Part shown: positions 45,736 to 57,360 of the stretch, one piece after another
Layout of the letters: every line of letters begins with the position of its first letter
Numbering within the stretch: position 1 is the first letter of the stretch
Origin: Hippophae tibetana
Lineage: Eukaryota > Streptophyta > Magnoliopsida > Rosales > Elaeagnaceae
Assembly: GCA_037013495.1 (NCBI GenBank)
Contig: CM072806.1
Coordinates: 4,836,001-4,900,000 of the forward strand
Direction: 5' to 3'
DNA: 64,000 nucleotides
Program-made: the position numbers and the translations under genes
The notes under the pieces: model-generated
Database searches by the model: none
Told to the model about the DNA's origin: nothing
Seen by the model: only the letters and a program-made list of their open reading frames with translations

Positions 45736-46530
45736 TTAAGAAGAAACATCAACATCTACTTCTACAATCTTCTCCTCCTCCTCCTCTTCTTCTTCTTCTA
45801 ACAATGAAGATAAACAAGGAGAAGTTTCAATCTCATCCTCTGCTTCAATAGAAGATACACAAGGAATTGAAGAGAAAGAAGATGAACTAGTATTACTATT
45901 ACAACAAAAAGATAAAGGAGAAGTAGGAGAATTACAGGATTTAAAAGCATGACCTATCAATAAATCAACAAAAGCAGCAATAATAAACCCATGATTGTTT
46001 TTTTCATTAGCTTTCAAATACCAAGAAAAAAGTTCTTCAACTTCTTCCCAATCATTCAATCCATGTGCTTCAACCATTTCTTCCATTGATTTTTTGAAAT
46101 CCAAATATGGGTTTTTCGATTCCATTGATATTACTAAACTATCCTCTTTGAAAACTCTATGCTTATTATTATTATTACCCTCCTTTGTTAACATAGAACT
46201 TGTAACTCCTGCCTCAAAAAACAACCTATCTGACCTTATTCCTTTTATAGTTGCCTCTATTGAATCACCTTCAAGGGAAATATAGTCTTCAGAAATTGAA
46301 GAGAAACTAGCTGAGTCTGAAGAGTTAGTGAAAAATGACTCATGTGGTTTTAAAGATTCAAGGGTAGTTTTGTCTAAATAGGCTGAGTTTATGGTTTGGA
46401 ACATTTCATGATTAGAAGTTCTAAAGGATAGAGTTTCGGTTTGCGTACAAGAAGGCCAAGGCCACGAAGAAGAATAAGACTTTGATGGGTTTTTGGATAT
46501 AAATGGGATTAGCTTCATTTTTTTGCCCAT
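45736..46530 (-). CDS. OFP15: OVATE family protein (OFP13/15/16/18 subgroup)
   Basis: A second, distinct OFP, intronless, 264 residues. The N-terminal MGKKMKLIPFISK and WPWPSCTQTETLSFRTS (about 23-39) are hallmarks of the OFP13/15/16/18 subgroup. The OVATE domain (DUF623) is at about 133-193, with ESKNPYLDFKKSMEEMVEAH, ELFSWYLKANEKNNHGFIIA and AFVDLLIG. A Ser-rich region and an acidic tail with nine consecutive Glu (about 245-253) follow; the Glu run is coded by a GAG/GAA microsatellite. The first ATG gives MGKKMK; a second ATG four codons on (MKLIPF) is equally usable. It is expected to be a nuclear or cytoplasmic growth repressor. The symbol OFP15/OFP18 rests on subgroup plus the neighbouring UEV1 gene. 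Confidence 0.93.
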   Translation of the reverse strand: MGKKMKLIPFISKNPSKSYSSSWPWPSCTQTETLSFRTSNHEMFQTINSAYLDKTTLESLKPHESFFTNSSDSASFSSISEDYISLEGDSIEATIKGIRSDRLFFEAGVTSSMLTKEGNNNNKHRVFKEDSLVISMESKNPYLDFKKSMEEMVEAHGLNDWEEVEELFSWYLKANEKNNHGFIIAAFVDLLIGHAFKSCNSPTSPLSFCCNSNTSSSSFSSIPCVSSIEAEDEIETSPCLSSLLEEEEEEEEEKIVEVDVDVSS

Positions 46531-49090
46531 CTCTCTGTTTTGAACTTTTTACCGGGGAGATTTGAAATGGAATTGGAGATTTATGAAATTATAAGCAAGT
46601 TTGCTTCTTCTTCTTCTTTTCCCCCAAATGGCCTGGGTTTGATTTTTAGAGCTGTTGTGAAATATAATGTTGAGTTGTTTATGTTGCATTAATGGTATAG
46701 TCAGAAGGAGTTGTGGGTAAAGATTTTCAATGTGGTGAGACCTATGACCAATGTACGAAATTGTCTTCGCCTAGGGGATCAAATGAGGAATTAAATAAAT
46801 GACACAGAGAAAAATAGCAATATTTTATTATACAACAATTATTTCTATTGATATATATTTTTTTAATTTAGAATTAATTATTATAATAATTATATTAATA
46901 TCATAATTTATAATAAATAAACTTTTTCTATCTATAAACGTGTGTTTCTCTTTATTATTCATCTTAGGTTTAGAAAAAAGAATTAAGATAAACTAAATGA
47001 ACTTATATAACATTAAGAATTATAATTTTTAATGGATATTTATGTTTATGTTTTTGTTTTTATTTAAAATTTATATATATATATATATAAATTTATGAAC
47101 TAAAATAATTAAGTGGGGTCATTTATTTATTATTTATTATGTTTTAAATTGTTAAATGTCAAATCTATGTTAGCTGTTGGAAGGAGATTTTTTGCTCATC
47201 ATATAAATTTAAAATTTGATTATTGTTAATTTTTCTCAATAATTTCATTTATATAATTATTAAAAACTCATATTTTAATTAATTAATATAAAATAATATA
47301 ACTTACTTTTAATAGGTTATTTTTATGAAACTAAAGAACTCAATCACACCTTTTTTATTCTAAAAAATTAAACTATACAAATAATATAATTTAAGGAATT
47401 TTTTAATATCTTATCTTAAATTTTTTTTATCAATTTTTATATAAAAATATATCATATTATATATATATATATATATAAATAAATTTTATTTTTATTTTAT
47501 CCATAAACATAAACATGATGCATGTAAATTTCTCTCTTAAATGCGGGTAGATGTAGGTGTAGGAGGCTCTTATTAATAATCAGAATGCACAAAAAAAATA
47601 AAAAATTAAGGCCTGTATTCGAACGTTTGGGTAATAATAGTCTCACATAAAGTCATTTTTAATTAATGGTGTGGCATGTGTTCAGAAATTTTGAAAAAAA
47701 AATAAAGTTTTTCCTTCTAAAATTATTTATTGGTGTGTTATAATATAATTAATATGAATTTAAATTTAAATATAAATAACTGTGCTTCGAGTATTATTTT
47801 AGTAAAGAGAAAATTTGTGAGATTTTTACGCTTAATAGCTATTTAGTAATGTAATTAGGATAAAATGTATAAATTTGCATTAGTCATATATCCTTTGCAA
47901 ATTTATGACTTTTGTCATAACTACACTACCCAATATTGTCTAAATGTCAAGGTTTTACAAACACTTTCTTCGTTTTTATATTAAACCACTTCACATCTTT
48001 TACCATACACTACTTAATTATTTAAATCTCACAAATTCTCCATTTGGAGTAATATTAGTATTACATAAATTTAAATTTATATTAATTATGATGTGATATA
48101 TGATAATTTTATTTTAAATAAATATACATTTTTTTTTATTTTTAAAGTTATTTAGACATGTGTCACACTATAAGTATAAAATTATTATTATTATTAAAGT
48201 TATTTAATCATATATCAAATTATGATTAATATAAGTATAAATTTAAATAAGTATCATTATTCTAAAACATTTCCTTACTTGGTTGGTGTATGTTATTTAT
48301 TTAAAAAAAAAAACAAAATTATACAACCTTGAGTACCCCGGATGGGAGGTTCATTTTAACTTGCTATAATAAAATCTTATAAATGCTTCTCCAACCATTA
48401 AGCTCAACATTGCTATGCGTTTAGGCCTCAATTTCAGATTTTGTTAAGAGAAAACATCCCATTAGAAAAAAATTAATTTAGACAAATTCAAATTCTTTGA
48501 TTTTTGTTCACTTCTTTCTTTAATGGGAATTTCTCTTAAGAGTTAAGGTGTCTTAGTTGTAATATATTAAAAGCTTAAGTTATATTAAAAAGTAACGAGC
48601 TAGCTAACAATTCATTTTTATATTATAACAATGTATTCGATTATTTGATCAAGCGTCATCCATTTGTACGAAAAGCTATAAATTTGGGGGGGAGGGGGGA
48701 TTTCCAAAATTTAGAGATGTACATAAAAGTTATGAATAAAAGCTTTATTTTTTTTCAAATTATTTAGAGAATAAAAGACCACCTCATCCCAAAAAAATAT
48801 AAGTACATTTGGGGACCAAATTCTCAGGTCAAGTTCTCTGAATGTGCCATCATACACTTGCTTAGCAGAAGCAATAATGTGCAACTTTGCACAAGATGGC
48901 CATGCCAAGATGGATAAGACTTTCTCTCGCTCCATTTCAAGTCACAAAATCCACCCAAAACCCATACCAATTCAACTAAAAAACCCTTACGAGGAGCAAA
49001 TATAAAAGTTGAAAATAGGGACATATACAAGTACTAGTAAGAAAGGGTACTGTAACATATAACACAAAATCCCATTAATCAAACATCATT
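46531..49090. other. OFP 5' region and AT-rich intergenic
   Basis: 46531-46760 is more complex and should hold the 5' UTR and promoter of the minus-strand OFP gene, with a TTC run at 46604-46619. The rest is AT-rich with TA runs at about 47068-47088 and 47460-47476. GGCCTGTATTCGAACGTTTGG at 47609 resembles the edge of common plant DNA transposons, but no partner end was found. Open frames at 48711-49030 are not recognisable. Confidence 0.4.
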
Positions 49091-49284
49091 CATTCAAAAT
49101 AATTCAACAAAAAACAACAATGAAACAGCAATGAAAGCCGTGGAGAGGTAACAGGAGAAGAAACCTTTTAGGGCATTCCCCTGAGTGTTCCTAAATTCAG
49201 CAGGGCTTAACACAGCATTACAAACTATATATTCCATATGATATGCAACATTGTCCATGATGATAGCTATACGATCTTCGAAAT

Positions 49285-52200
49285 CTAGAAGTATGTTCCC
49301 TCAGGAGGTTGAACCAACTTACGGTTATGTGGGGCAGTCATTTCCTTCTTCAGCTGGGTCAATATATCCTCCATGGTATATTCTCGCTGCCAATTCAAAA
49401 GCAGAATAAACTTCTTGGGCTCCACCTAACGCAATTTTATGAAACCCCAATTTTATCACCCCATTTCAATCATCTTTCAAAGTAAACATCATAATGACAT
49501 ATATTTATATATATATACCATTAAAAAAAAAATCTCAAAACAACAAGTTTGTTAAATTTCTAACAGAAAGTAGATCAAGTTTCATTCCATGAAAAGCTAG
49601 TAACACAAATTTTTCCAGGGGTCGGGTAAGGGAAAAAGGAAGAGAACAAGGGAGGATGGAGAGTCTTCTGAAATTTAAAAACAATCCAAAAATTGGAAAT
49701 AATTAATGTTGGCTTCATCAGGAAGATGCATATATGTAGCCTCGGCATGGAAAATAACAAAAAATAAGAACAGCAGCAACTCCTAAACTAAAAAGTTTCA
49801 TTCATAAGTGTCATGGAAATAGAAGAATACCACTCCATTTTCATGATTAACACACGTCATGTTGATCCGTGAATGGAATCGAACAGTTGGTGGCTTCTCT
49901 GGATAGTCTTTATCACAAAACAACTTCAACTGATAAATTCGACCTTCGTGTACAGTCTGGAAAAGAGCAAAATGGAAAAGTGGTCACAGCTGAAACTTTA
50001 CAATTAATTAAAAACACATAATAAATGCTACGAATTTACAATCATTTGCTACCATTCTACTGAACAGCTCTAAAATATTACTTGAAAAAATTTAGAGCTA
50101 ATGCTTCCAGCGGGGGGATCAGCCCAGGCTGTAGCTAAACATATTTTCTGCACTAATTCACAAAATTCTCCAAGCCTCCTGCTGAAGGGAGATAACTAAA
50201 CTGCATCAAATACTAGAACCGACAAAATGTATGTGAATCTACAGATGACCAACATGTTATTCTGTCTATCCAACTCATTAGCCAAGCCCAATATAGCTCT
50301 AATTGAACAATCACACTTCCTATAAATAAGAAACAATCAGACGCACTAAATAAGAAACAGGATAGTTTTTGCCCTAAATAAGAAACAGGATTATTTAAAG
50401 TCATCTTCAAACAATCAGACTTTTTTTGCCCCAAAGAGCATTTAATTTGCACTTGCCATGTTACAGTAACAATGGGATGGTACACTCAGCCATAGAAAAT
50501 GGCAGAACTATCCACAGTTTAAGCCTCAAATCATTAAGAATAACCAACCATGATTAGAATTTTTTGCAGAGAAAAAAATATGATACATCGAACGTATAAA
50601 CAATCATCAAGGCCCCACAATTTTATCAGCAAATCACCTTACCAAACATGATTCATTTTTTTTGCCTTTTGGGTAAAAAGTCGAGAAATTGATGCATTGA
50701 ATTGACCATGTCAAATAGAATGTGAATCCAGGCATGCTCATGCATATGAGAGAGACTGATGTTGTCTTTGTTAGAAACAATCTTAAACCATTTAAAAAAA
50801 TCAAAGCTCATTAAAAATATTTACATTGTGAGGACCAATTATGGTTCCTGTCCAAGAGCGCATGTAAATATCATCTCCATCATCCATTCCATAACTGACA
50901 GTTCCATCTCCAATGCCTTTTTCTCCGCGTTCAAGTTCCTCTAGCAATCTGAAGTTGCGTGGTACTGCATGAGTTAAATTATTCCAGTTAAATGCCACCA
51001 CTTAAAATACATGGGCCAAAAATAACCAGAATGATGCTTGGTCAAGGTAATCAATTGAAAGATTAATAGAAAAGGTTCAAATTCCTATATATCCTTTCTA
51101 ACCATTATCATGCATGAAGAACTTACTTTGTGGCTCATTTCCCATAACATAAGTAAATAATATTTGCATATGGTGGAAATAGGAGACGGCCACTCTTAAA
51201 TACTGCAAGAGGTCTAGAAAAATTAGTCCTATGGAGAAAATAGATTTTCATATTATTGATATTTTGGGCCTAATTTAAAAAATATTCTTGATTGCAAAAG
51301 AAAATTGTCTTTAATTTTTCAAGAAAGTCTAAGTTGCAAAGTATGTGTTCTCCACAAATAGTGTGATTGCAGAGACTCAACTGATTCTGAGCATTCTACT
51401 ATTTCGAGGCCGCTTTCTTTCATTTATCCCCTTCCTGTATTGCATCAAGCAATTCCAATTCAAACTTAAAGCAATAATTGACAAAGATTCGAGAGAGTGT
51501 AAATTTTCCCCTAAAATGTCTAGCAAAAATACCCCGGAACAAAGGTTTCGTTTCTATACAAAGTAATGAGGAAGTAGGGGGTGAGTCTTGGGAAGTTGTA
51601 TAGTGTATAAGATCAATCATGACCGAAAAGGTGTCAGATGTCAGAAACCCCCCAATTATCTCCTTCATTCTTGCCCCACCCCCACACCCCTCCTGTTGTC
51701 CACTTTTGGACTGCATCAAATAATTGTCAGCTCAAGGGTGTGATTTACAAAGAGTCTCCGCCATGACCTTGTCTCCACTGTATAAGTCAACAAGCCTAAA
51801 ATTCTTTTTGCAAAAACCAACCAAGGGCATATAGCTTGGTCCAATTATCAAAAGCCTTTGCATAATCCAAACAAGTGGATCAGAAACAAAAATAATTCAA
51901 TAACTTTAATACCATTATCAAAGAATTATGTTTTTTATATAACACCGTTGGGAAATCAACCTAAGAGTATGGTCAGTTTCCTGATTTCCAGGGTGGAACC
52001 AACTCTTGATTTTAGGAGTGCAGTTTCTTGATTTCCAGGGTGAAACCAACCCCTGATTTTAGGAGTGTAGTTTCCTGATTTCCAGGGTAGAACCAAACCC
52101 TGATTTTAGGAGTACAGTTTCCTGATTTTCAGGTTGAAACCAACCCCTGTTTTCAGGATGTTTGTTTCCTGATTTTTAGAGTGATTTGCAGCTATATACT

Positions 52201-55200
52201 AATGACTTCCAACAGTATATTAGACATAACAAATGTATATATAAAAGGATCTGATATTAAGAAATAAATGAAGTAATTTTCTGTAAAATAAAAACAACTT
52301 CATGGTATCAGAGCCTTAGGCTCATAAACTGCTGCTCTTAGCCTCTTGCTCAACTAGTTCTGTAAGTTCATCTAGTATGATGTCAAATACTCAGGAAGGA
52401 AATGCACCTATTTAGTTTCCAACTCAAGTTTCAGCTTTTGGGCATGAGAGCTATGAAAAAACTGAAAGTTTAAATGTTCTTAGTACACTGGGAGATGACA
52501 TGGATGAGGAGGTTCCAAAGACAAGTAACAGAACTGAATTCAATATGGGAAATCCAGGTAGCTTTGGGCTTGGATCCATTCTTGATCTGCTCTTAAACAT
52601 AATCCTTTTGGTGGTCTATTTAACAGTGCAGCTATTAATGTTTCTGCTTCTCCTTTTAACAGTACCAGTCCTCAAGGAGAGCTATTAACAGTACCAGTCC
52701 TCAAGGAGAGCTATTAACAGTACCAGTCCTCAAGGAGAGCTATTTCGGCCTGCATCTTTTCAGTTCCAATCTCTCCAACCATCAGTACAAACTCAGCCTC
52801 AAAACACAAGTGCATTTTCTGGTAATCCTATCTCATTCACTAAGGAACAGTTAGAACTTCTCCAACAAATATCAACACCACATTTAGTAGCAGCAGGAAT
52901 AACTCCACACATATTTCCAGTAATTCAACAAAACATGCTGGAAAATTTCACTCCTCATCTTGGATAGTAGACTCAAGTGACTCCAATCACATAACAAGTG
53001 ATCAATCACTTTTCACAACCTACTCACCTTGCAACAGACTTCAAACAGTGTGTGTCGCCAATGGTACTCACACCACAGTGGTCAAAACCGGGACCATTTG
53101 CCTCTCAAACAAACTCACTTTCAAATCTGTGTTATTTGTGACTGGATTTTGCTACAATCTCATATCAGTTAGTAAATTAAATCATGACCTTAACTATGAA
53201 ACTAAATTATTGGCTAAATCTTGTGTTTTTCAGGACCTGAGCTCGGGGAAAATGATTGATGGTATTGATTTACGTGCAAACCTCTATGTTTTTGATATCA
53301 ACACTCCTTCAAACCATTCTGTTAGTCATCAATGTCAATTGAGTCATAATCTTAAGTCTCATAGTCATACTAATAAGAAAAGTGAAATCATGATGTGGCA
53401 TTTTCGTCTAGGTCATCCAAATTTTTCGTATTTGAAACGTTTGTTTCCATCCTTATTCATCAATAAAAATCCCAATTTATTTCATTGTGAAGTTTGTCAG
53501 TTGGAAAAACATACTCCAAAACACTTTCTCACCACGCACGCACAAACCAAGTCACCCATTTTTCCTCGTTCACGGTGACATTTGGGGACCATGTCGCGTT
53601 CCCAGTATTACTGGTACTCGATGGTTCTTACTGTTAGTTGATGATCATACTCGATTATGTTGGACATTTCTTATGAAAGACAAATCTGAAACCAAGCACA
53701 TATTTCCACTTTTTTATGCCATGATCCAAACTCAGTTCAATGCCAATATTCAAATCCTAAAAACTGATAATGCTAGGGATTTCTTTAATTCCGATCTTAG
53801 TGGATATCTCAAATCACATGGTATTGTCCAACAAAGCTCCTGCGTTGACACACCACAACAAAACGGTGTAGCCGAACGTAAAAACAATCATATACTTGAG
53901 GTTGCCCGAACTTTACTTTTTCAAACCAATGTTCCTAAAAAAATTTGAGGTGAAGCCATTCTTAATGCAACACACTTGATCAACCGAATGCCTTCTCGAG
54001 TTCTCAACTTTCATTCACCTTTATAAGTGCTTCTGAGTCAATATTCTACCTCACAACTTGTGTCACCAATTCCTTTCAAGGTTTTTGGTTGCACTGTTTT
54101 TGTCCATATTCATTCACAATATCGTGGCAAACTTAATGCCCGTGCCATTAAATGCATCTTCGTTGGTTACTCAGCCAATCAAAAAGGCTACAAATGTTTC
54201 TCTCTCATCACTCGTAAGTTTTACCATTCCATTGACGTTACTTTCTTCGAAGAAACTCCATTCAATTCTACATCTGCAATTCAGGGGGAAAATCACACTA
54301 ATGAATTGAAAAATTGGGATTAGTCATCACTCATTGAACCGAATTTATCATCTCATTTACCCTCTACTACCTTGTTCTCTTCCAACCTGATACCCATTCC
54401 AAATTCTCCTTCAAAAACTAAACCTGATCAATCTCCCATTGTCTATCCTAGATATCTTCTCCTTCCTAATTCTTCTATAAAAGTTTATGGAAGAAAGAGA
54501 AATCCTGACTTGTCCACAAGAAATCAGCAAAGCCAAGAAACTCTCCTGAGCCAGACTGAATCTGAAAGATTACAAGATGAAGCAGAATCTAGTCCAAAAC
54601 TTGGTTCTGACCCTGAGTTAGATCTTCCTATTGCACAAAGAAAAGGCGTTCGATCATGCACTCAACATCCTCTTCAAAGTTACATTTCTTATGCAAATTT
54701 GTCCCCAAAATTTCAAGCATTTGTGACATTCCTAGACAACATCAAGATTCCTAATTTTGTCAATGAGACTCTAAAAGTTCTTGAATGACACAAGGCAATT
54801 TTAGAAGAATATACTGCACTTGAAAAAATGGTACATGGATGTTAACAGAGCTACCACTTGGAAAGAAGACAGTAGGTTGTAAATGGATATTCTCTGTTAA
54901 ACAAAAGGCAAATGGAAATATCGATAAATATAAAGCTCGACTAGTGGCTAAAGGGTTCACCCAATCATATGGAATTGATTATCAAGAGACTTTTGCTCCT
55001 ATAGCAAAACTTAACACAATTCGTATCTTGCTGTGTATTGCAGTTAATGAGGATTGGCCACTGCTTCAACTTGATGTCAAGAACGCATTCTTAAATGGAG
55101 ACTTGATCGAAGAAGTTTACATGGATGTGCCTCTTGGCTTTGAGACTAAAGATACACAAGGGAAGGTATGCAAGTTGAGAAAGACACTATATGGACTTAA

Positions 55201-57073
55201 ACAGTCACCTAGAGCATGGTTCAAAAAATTCACCAAGGTCCTCAAACAAGATGGATACTCTCAGACACATGCATACCACACTTTATTTGTCAAACACTTC
55301 GCAGATGGGAGAATCACAACTTTGATTGTATATGTTGATGATATAGTTCTTACAGGAAATCATGTAGGAGAAATGAAGAGACTTAAGATGCTATTATCCA
55401 AGGAATTCGAGATTAAAGACTTGAGATATTTGAAATATTTCCTAGAGATGGAAGTGGCACGTAGTACCAAAGGAATCTCAGTTTCTCAACGCAAATATGT
55501 TCTAGATCTTTTGCGTGAGATCGATATGAGTGGGTGTAAGCCTGTTGAAACACCCATGGACCCTAACACCAAACTAATGCCTCGAACTGATGAATTAGCA
55601 ACTGACAAGGGGCAATATCAACGTTTGGTAGGTAAGTTAATTTATTTGACCCATACACGTCAAGTTTTTCAGTCAGTGTTGTTAGTCAGTTTCTTGGCAA
55701 TCCATCAGTAGATCACTTGGAGGCAGTAAACCGTATTCTAAGATACTTGAAGAACAATCCTAAAAATGGGCTCATGTTTAAGAAAACAATTAATAAGAGA
55801 TTGGAAATTTATAATGACGCTGATTGGGCTGGATCTCCTAGGAAAATCATCAAGAGCACATGCTTTCAAGCAAAATAGCAAGGAAAAAAGATGGGGAAAG
55901 ATTTGAACATAGTTTTCAAATGAACCATGCATGGCTGGTGCAACTGTAGAGCATAAATAAAAACAATATTATTATGACTACAACTATTCAAACATATAGG
56001 AAGAGCACAAATAAACTCAATCAGAAAAAGAAGTAATCAGTCTATTTCTGATAAGAAGAAGAAGAAGAATAAGGATAATGGAAAGCGGTAGTCAATTGTT
56101 TAAAACCAAAAGTCCAAAAACTCTGTCCAGCTCTCCATTCATAACATTTTTAAGCCTTCTAGTACTATAAAGCATATATTTTTCATACATGAAAACACAC
56201 ATTCTCAGAAATGTATTTGAGTAAGGTCGTTACAATCTCCAGTACACATTGTGCTCCTTACTTTCTCCTTGTCTAATATATTCTGTAATTAATGGGTATG
56301 ACCACACTAATCGTCTATTGATTAATCATAAACAGGTCATGTAGAGTTGCTAGAAAGACATCTATATAGTAGTGTTGCTAGAATATTTGACTTCTAACAA
56401 CTCCAGATCAATGTAGAGAACATCATTATCAAACTTACAGTAGATGGTGAAACAAATAAATTTAGCGCAAACCATTAAATATTAACTAAGTGGTAGGACC
56501 TTAAAAACAGGAAAAAAACCATTATATATATATATATATATATAAAGCTACTTATGATAGTGAAACACCAACAATGGAATTAAAATTTTCAATTGTTTCC
56601 CTTGAGAGCCCTCTTATTTCTATAAAACCAAAACAAATCATATATGCATGCATGCTCAATATAAAAGAAACAATCACGTTGAGAAGACAATCAGACAAAA
56701 CTACAATTACACACAACAATAAAAGCCCAATTCATTGACAAAGAACTCGAATAAGATAACAAGGGGATCATACTAAAGGTGGGAAGAGAGTCTCACAGAT
56801 ATAAAATCCACCTATAACTTGCAAGAAAAAACAAGGCATCAATTTTGAAAAAGAACCCATAAATGAAAAGGTAACAATAAAGGGAAACACAAACCCAGTG
56901 GGTCGATTGAAACCTATAATGAAAATAAAGAAACCAAATTGACTAATACCCATAAGCAGATTTTGCATAAATCAAAATAAACAAAATGATCAGACGACAA
57001 ATTTAGGAAGAAGAGGGATAGTTAAGAGTTACTACTCACCCACGACACTCGATCCTCCTGAGCCAAGCGTCAT
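49285..57073 (-). CDS. UEV1: Ubiquitin-conjugating enzyme E2 variant 1 (UEV1/MMS2-like)
   Basis: Partner of UBC13 (UBC35/36) in building K63-linked ubiquitin chains for DNA-damage tolerance and signalling; it lacks the E2 catalytic Cys. Four minus-strand exons join exactly: 57073-57040 ([11 protein letters not shown]), 50964-50825 ([20 protein letters not shown] to TGTIIGPHN), 49956-49831 ([20 protein letters not shown] to CVNHENGV) and 49425-49285 ([20 protein letters not shown] to [12 protein letters not shown]). The product is 146 residues, the usual length for plant UEV1C/D. The UBC fold covers about 12-140. All introns are GT-AG. Intron 1 is about 6.1 kb (50965-57039) and contains an antisense truncated copia element. 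Despite this, all four exons are intact, so the gene is probably functional. Confidence 0.96.
50965..51945 (-). other. UEV1 intron 1, 3' part
   Basis: Intron sequence between exon 2 and the copia insertion. Open frames on either strand (for example 51420-51719 minus) have no recognisable domain. Confidence 0.5.
51946..52302 (+). repeat. 5' LTR of copia element 3 with 47-bp tandem repeats
   Basis: Starts CGTTGGGAAATC (expected TG mutated to CG) and ends ACTTCA directly before the primer-binding site. It contains 4.5 tandem copies of a 47-bp unit (GTTTCCTGATTTCCAGGGT...) beginning at 51976, 52023, 52070, 52117 and 52164. A TATATAAAAGG box lies near 52239. Confidence 0.85.
51976..52186 (+). repeat. 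47-bp tandem repeat, 4.5 copies
   Basis: Starts of units are exactly 47 bp apart. The core GATTTCCAGGGT...AACCAA...CCTGATTTTAGGAGT is conserved with a few substitutions per unit. It lies in the upstream (U3) part of the LTR, where repeated promoter elements are often found. Confidence 0.92.
52380..55880 (+). pseudogene. Broken gag-pol of copia element 3
   Basis: A possible gag start at about 52380 ([12 protein letters not shown]) soon hits a stop. A triple 29-bp repeat shifts the frame at 52658-52744. Protease is damaged ([13 protein letters not shown] in place of DSGA, about 52962). GAG pre-integrase ([18 protein letters not shown]) and integrase follow in overlapping frames 53048-53578 and 53487-53948 ([30 protein letters not shown]). 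RT is long and largely intact at 54839-55711 with YVDDIVL preserved. RNase H (55720-55870) is truncated. The RT lacks its N-terminal segment because of a frameshift near 54790-54838. Family wording ([20 protein letters not shown]) differs from copia elements 1 and 2 and is closer to element 4. Confidence 0.87.
52658..52744 (+). repeat. 29-bp tandem repeat, 3 copies
   Basis: Three perfect copies of AACAGTACCAGTCCTCAAGG followed by AGAGCTATT, starting at 52658, 52687 and 52716. Since 29 is not a multiple of three, each copy shifts the gag frame. Confidence 0.95.
55881..57039 (-). other. UEV1 intron 1, 5' part
   Basis: Intron sequence between the truncated copia element and host exon 1. It includes a TA run at about 56524-56544. 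No 3' LTR and no other gene were seen. Confidence 0.5.
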
Positions 57074-57360
57074 GGATGATAGAAGGGGTTTCTCTGAAGT
57101 GGGTGTGGTAGAGATCTGATTGAAATGAGAAAGATTTCTAGAGGAAAGATAAGAAACGAGTCAGCAGGATTGAGAATCTTGGTGAAAAGAAAGGCAACGA
57201 AGGCAAAAATCTTGAGTGCTAGATAGGTTTTATTAATGAAGCTTGTGCTCATGGATGCGTTAGAAACTCCTTTTCTTCTTTTTTAGAATCTTTTTATTCC
57301 TCTTTTGGTCAAATTTTTGCATTTGGTTTTAAGAGTTGCTACCACTATATAATCCAACCA
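57074..57360 (-). promoter_or_regulatory. UEV1 5' UTR and promoter
   Basis: Upstream of the minus-strand start codon. On the minus strand a GATTATATAGTGG TATA-like box lies at about 57346-57358, leaving a ~250-bp 5' leader. Sequence is more complex than the AT-rich DNA beyond 57360. Transcription start is inferred. Confidence 0.4.

Larger units (their letters stand above)
51946..55880 (+). mobile_element. 3'-truncated Ty1/copia retrotransposon 3 in UEV1 intron 1
   Basis: A + strand copia element, antisense to its host gene. 5' LTR 51946-52302, perfect initiator-Met primer-binding site TGGTATCAGAGCC at 52303-52315, then PR, IN, RT and part of RNase H. It stops within RNase H (DADWAGS then lost similarity near 55850). 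No 3' LTR was found before the host first exon. The gag region is mostly missing or scrambled. Confidence 0.88.

Noticed and set aside
47609-47640. GGCCTGTATTCGAACGTTTGG, like the edge of a common DNA transposon
   Set aside because: No matching inverted end or target duplication found, so no element is called.
48711-49030. Two overlapping minus-strand open frames downstream of UEV1
   Set aside because: No family resemblance and no splice structure; they lie in or beyond the UEV1 3' UTR.
51420-51719. 99-codon minus-strand open frame in the UEV1 intron, on the host gene strand
   Set aside because: UEV1 exons join perfectly without it and it contains no recognisable domain.
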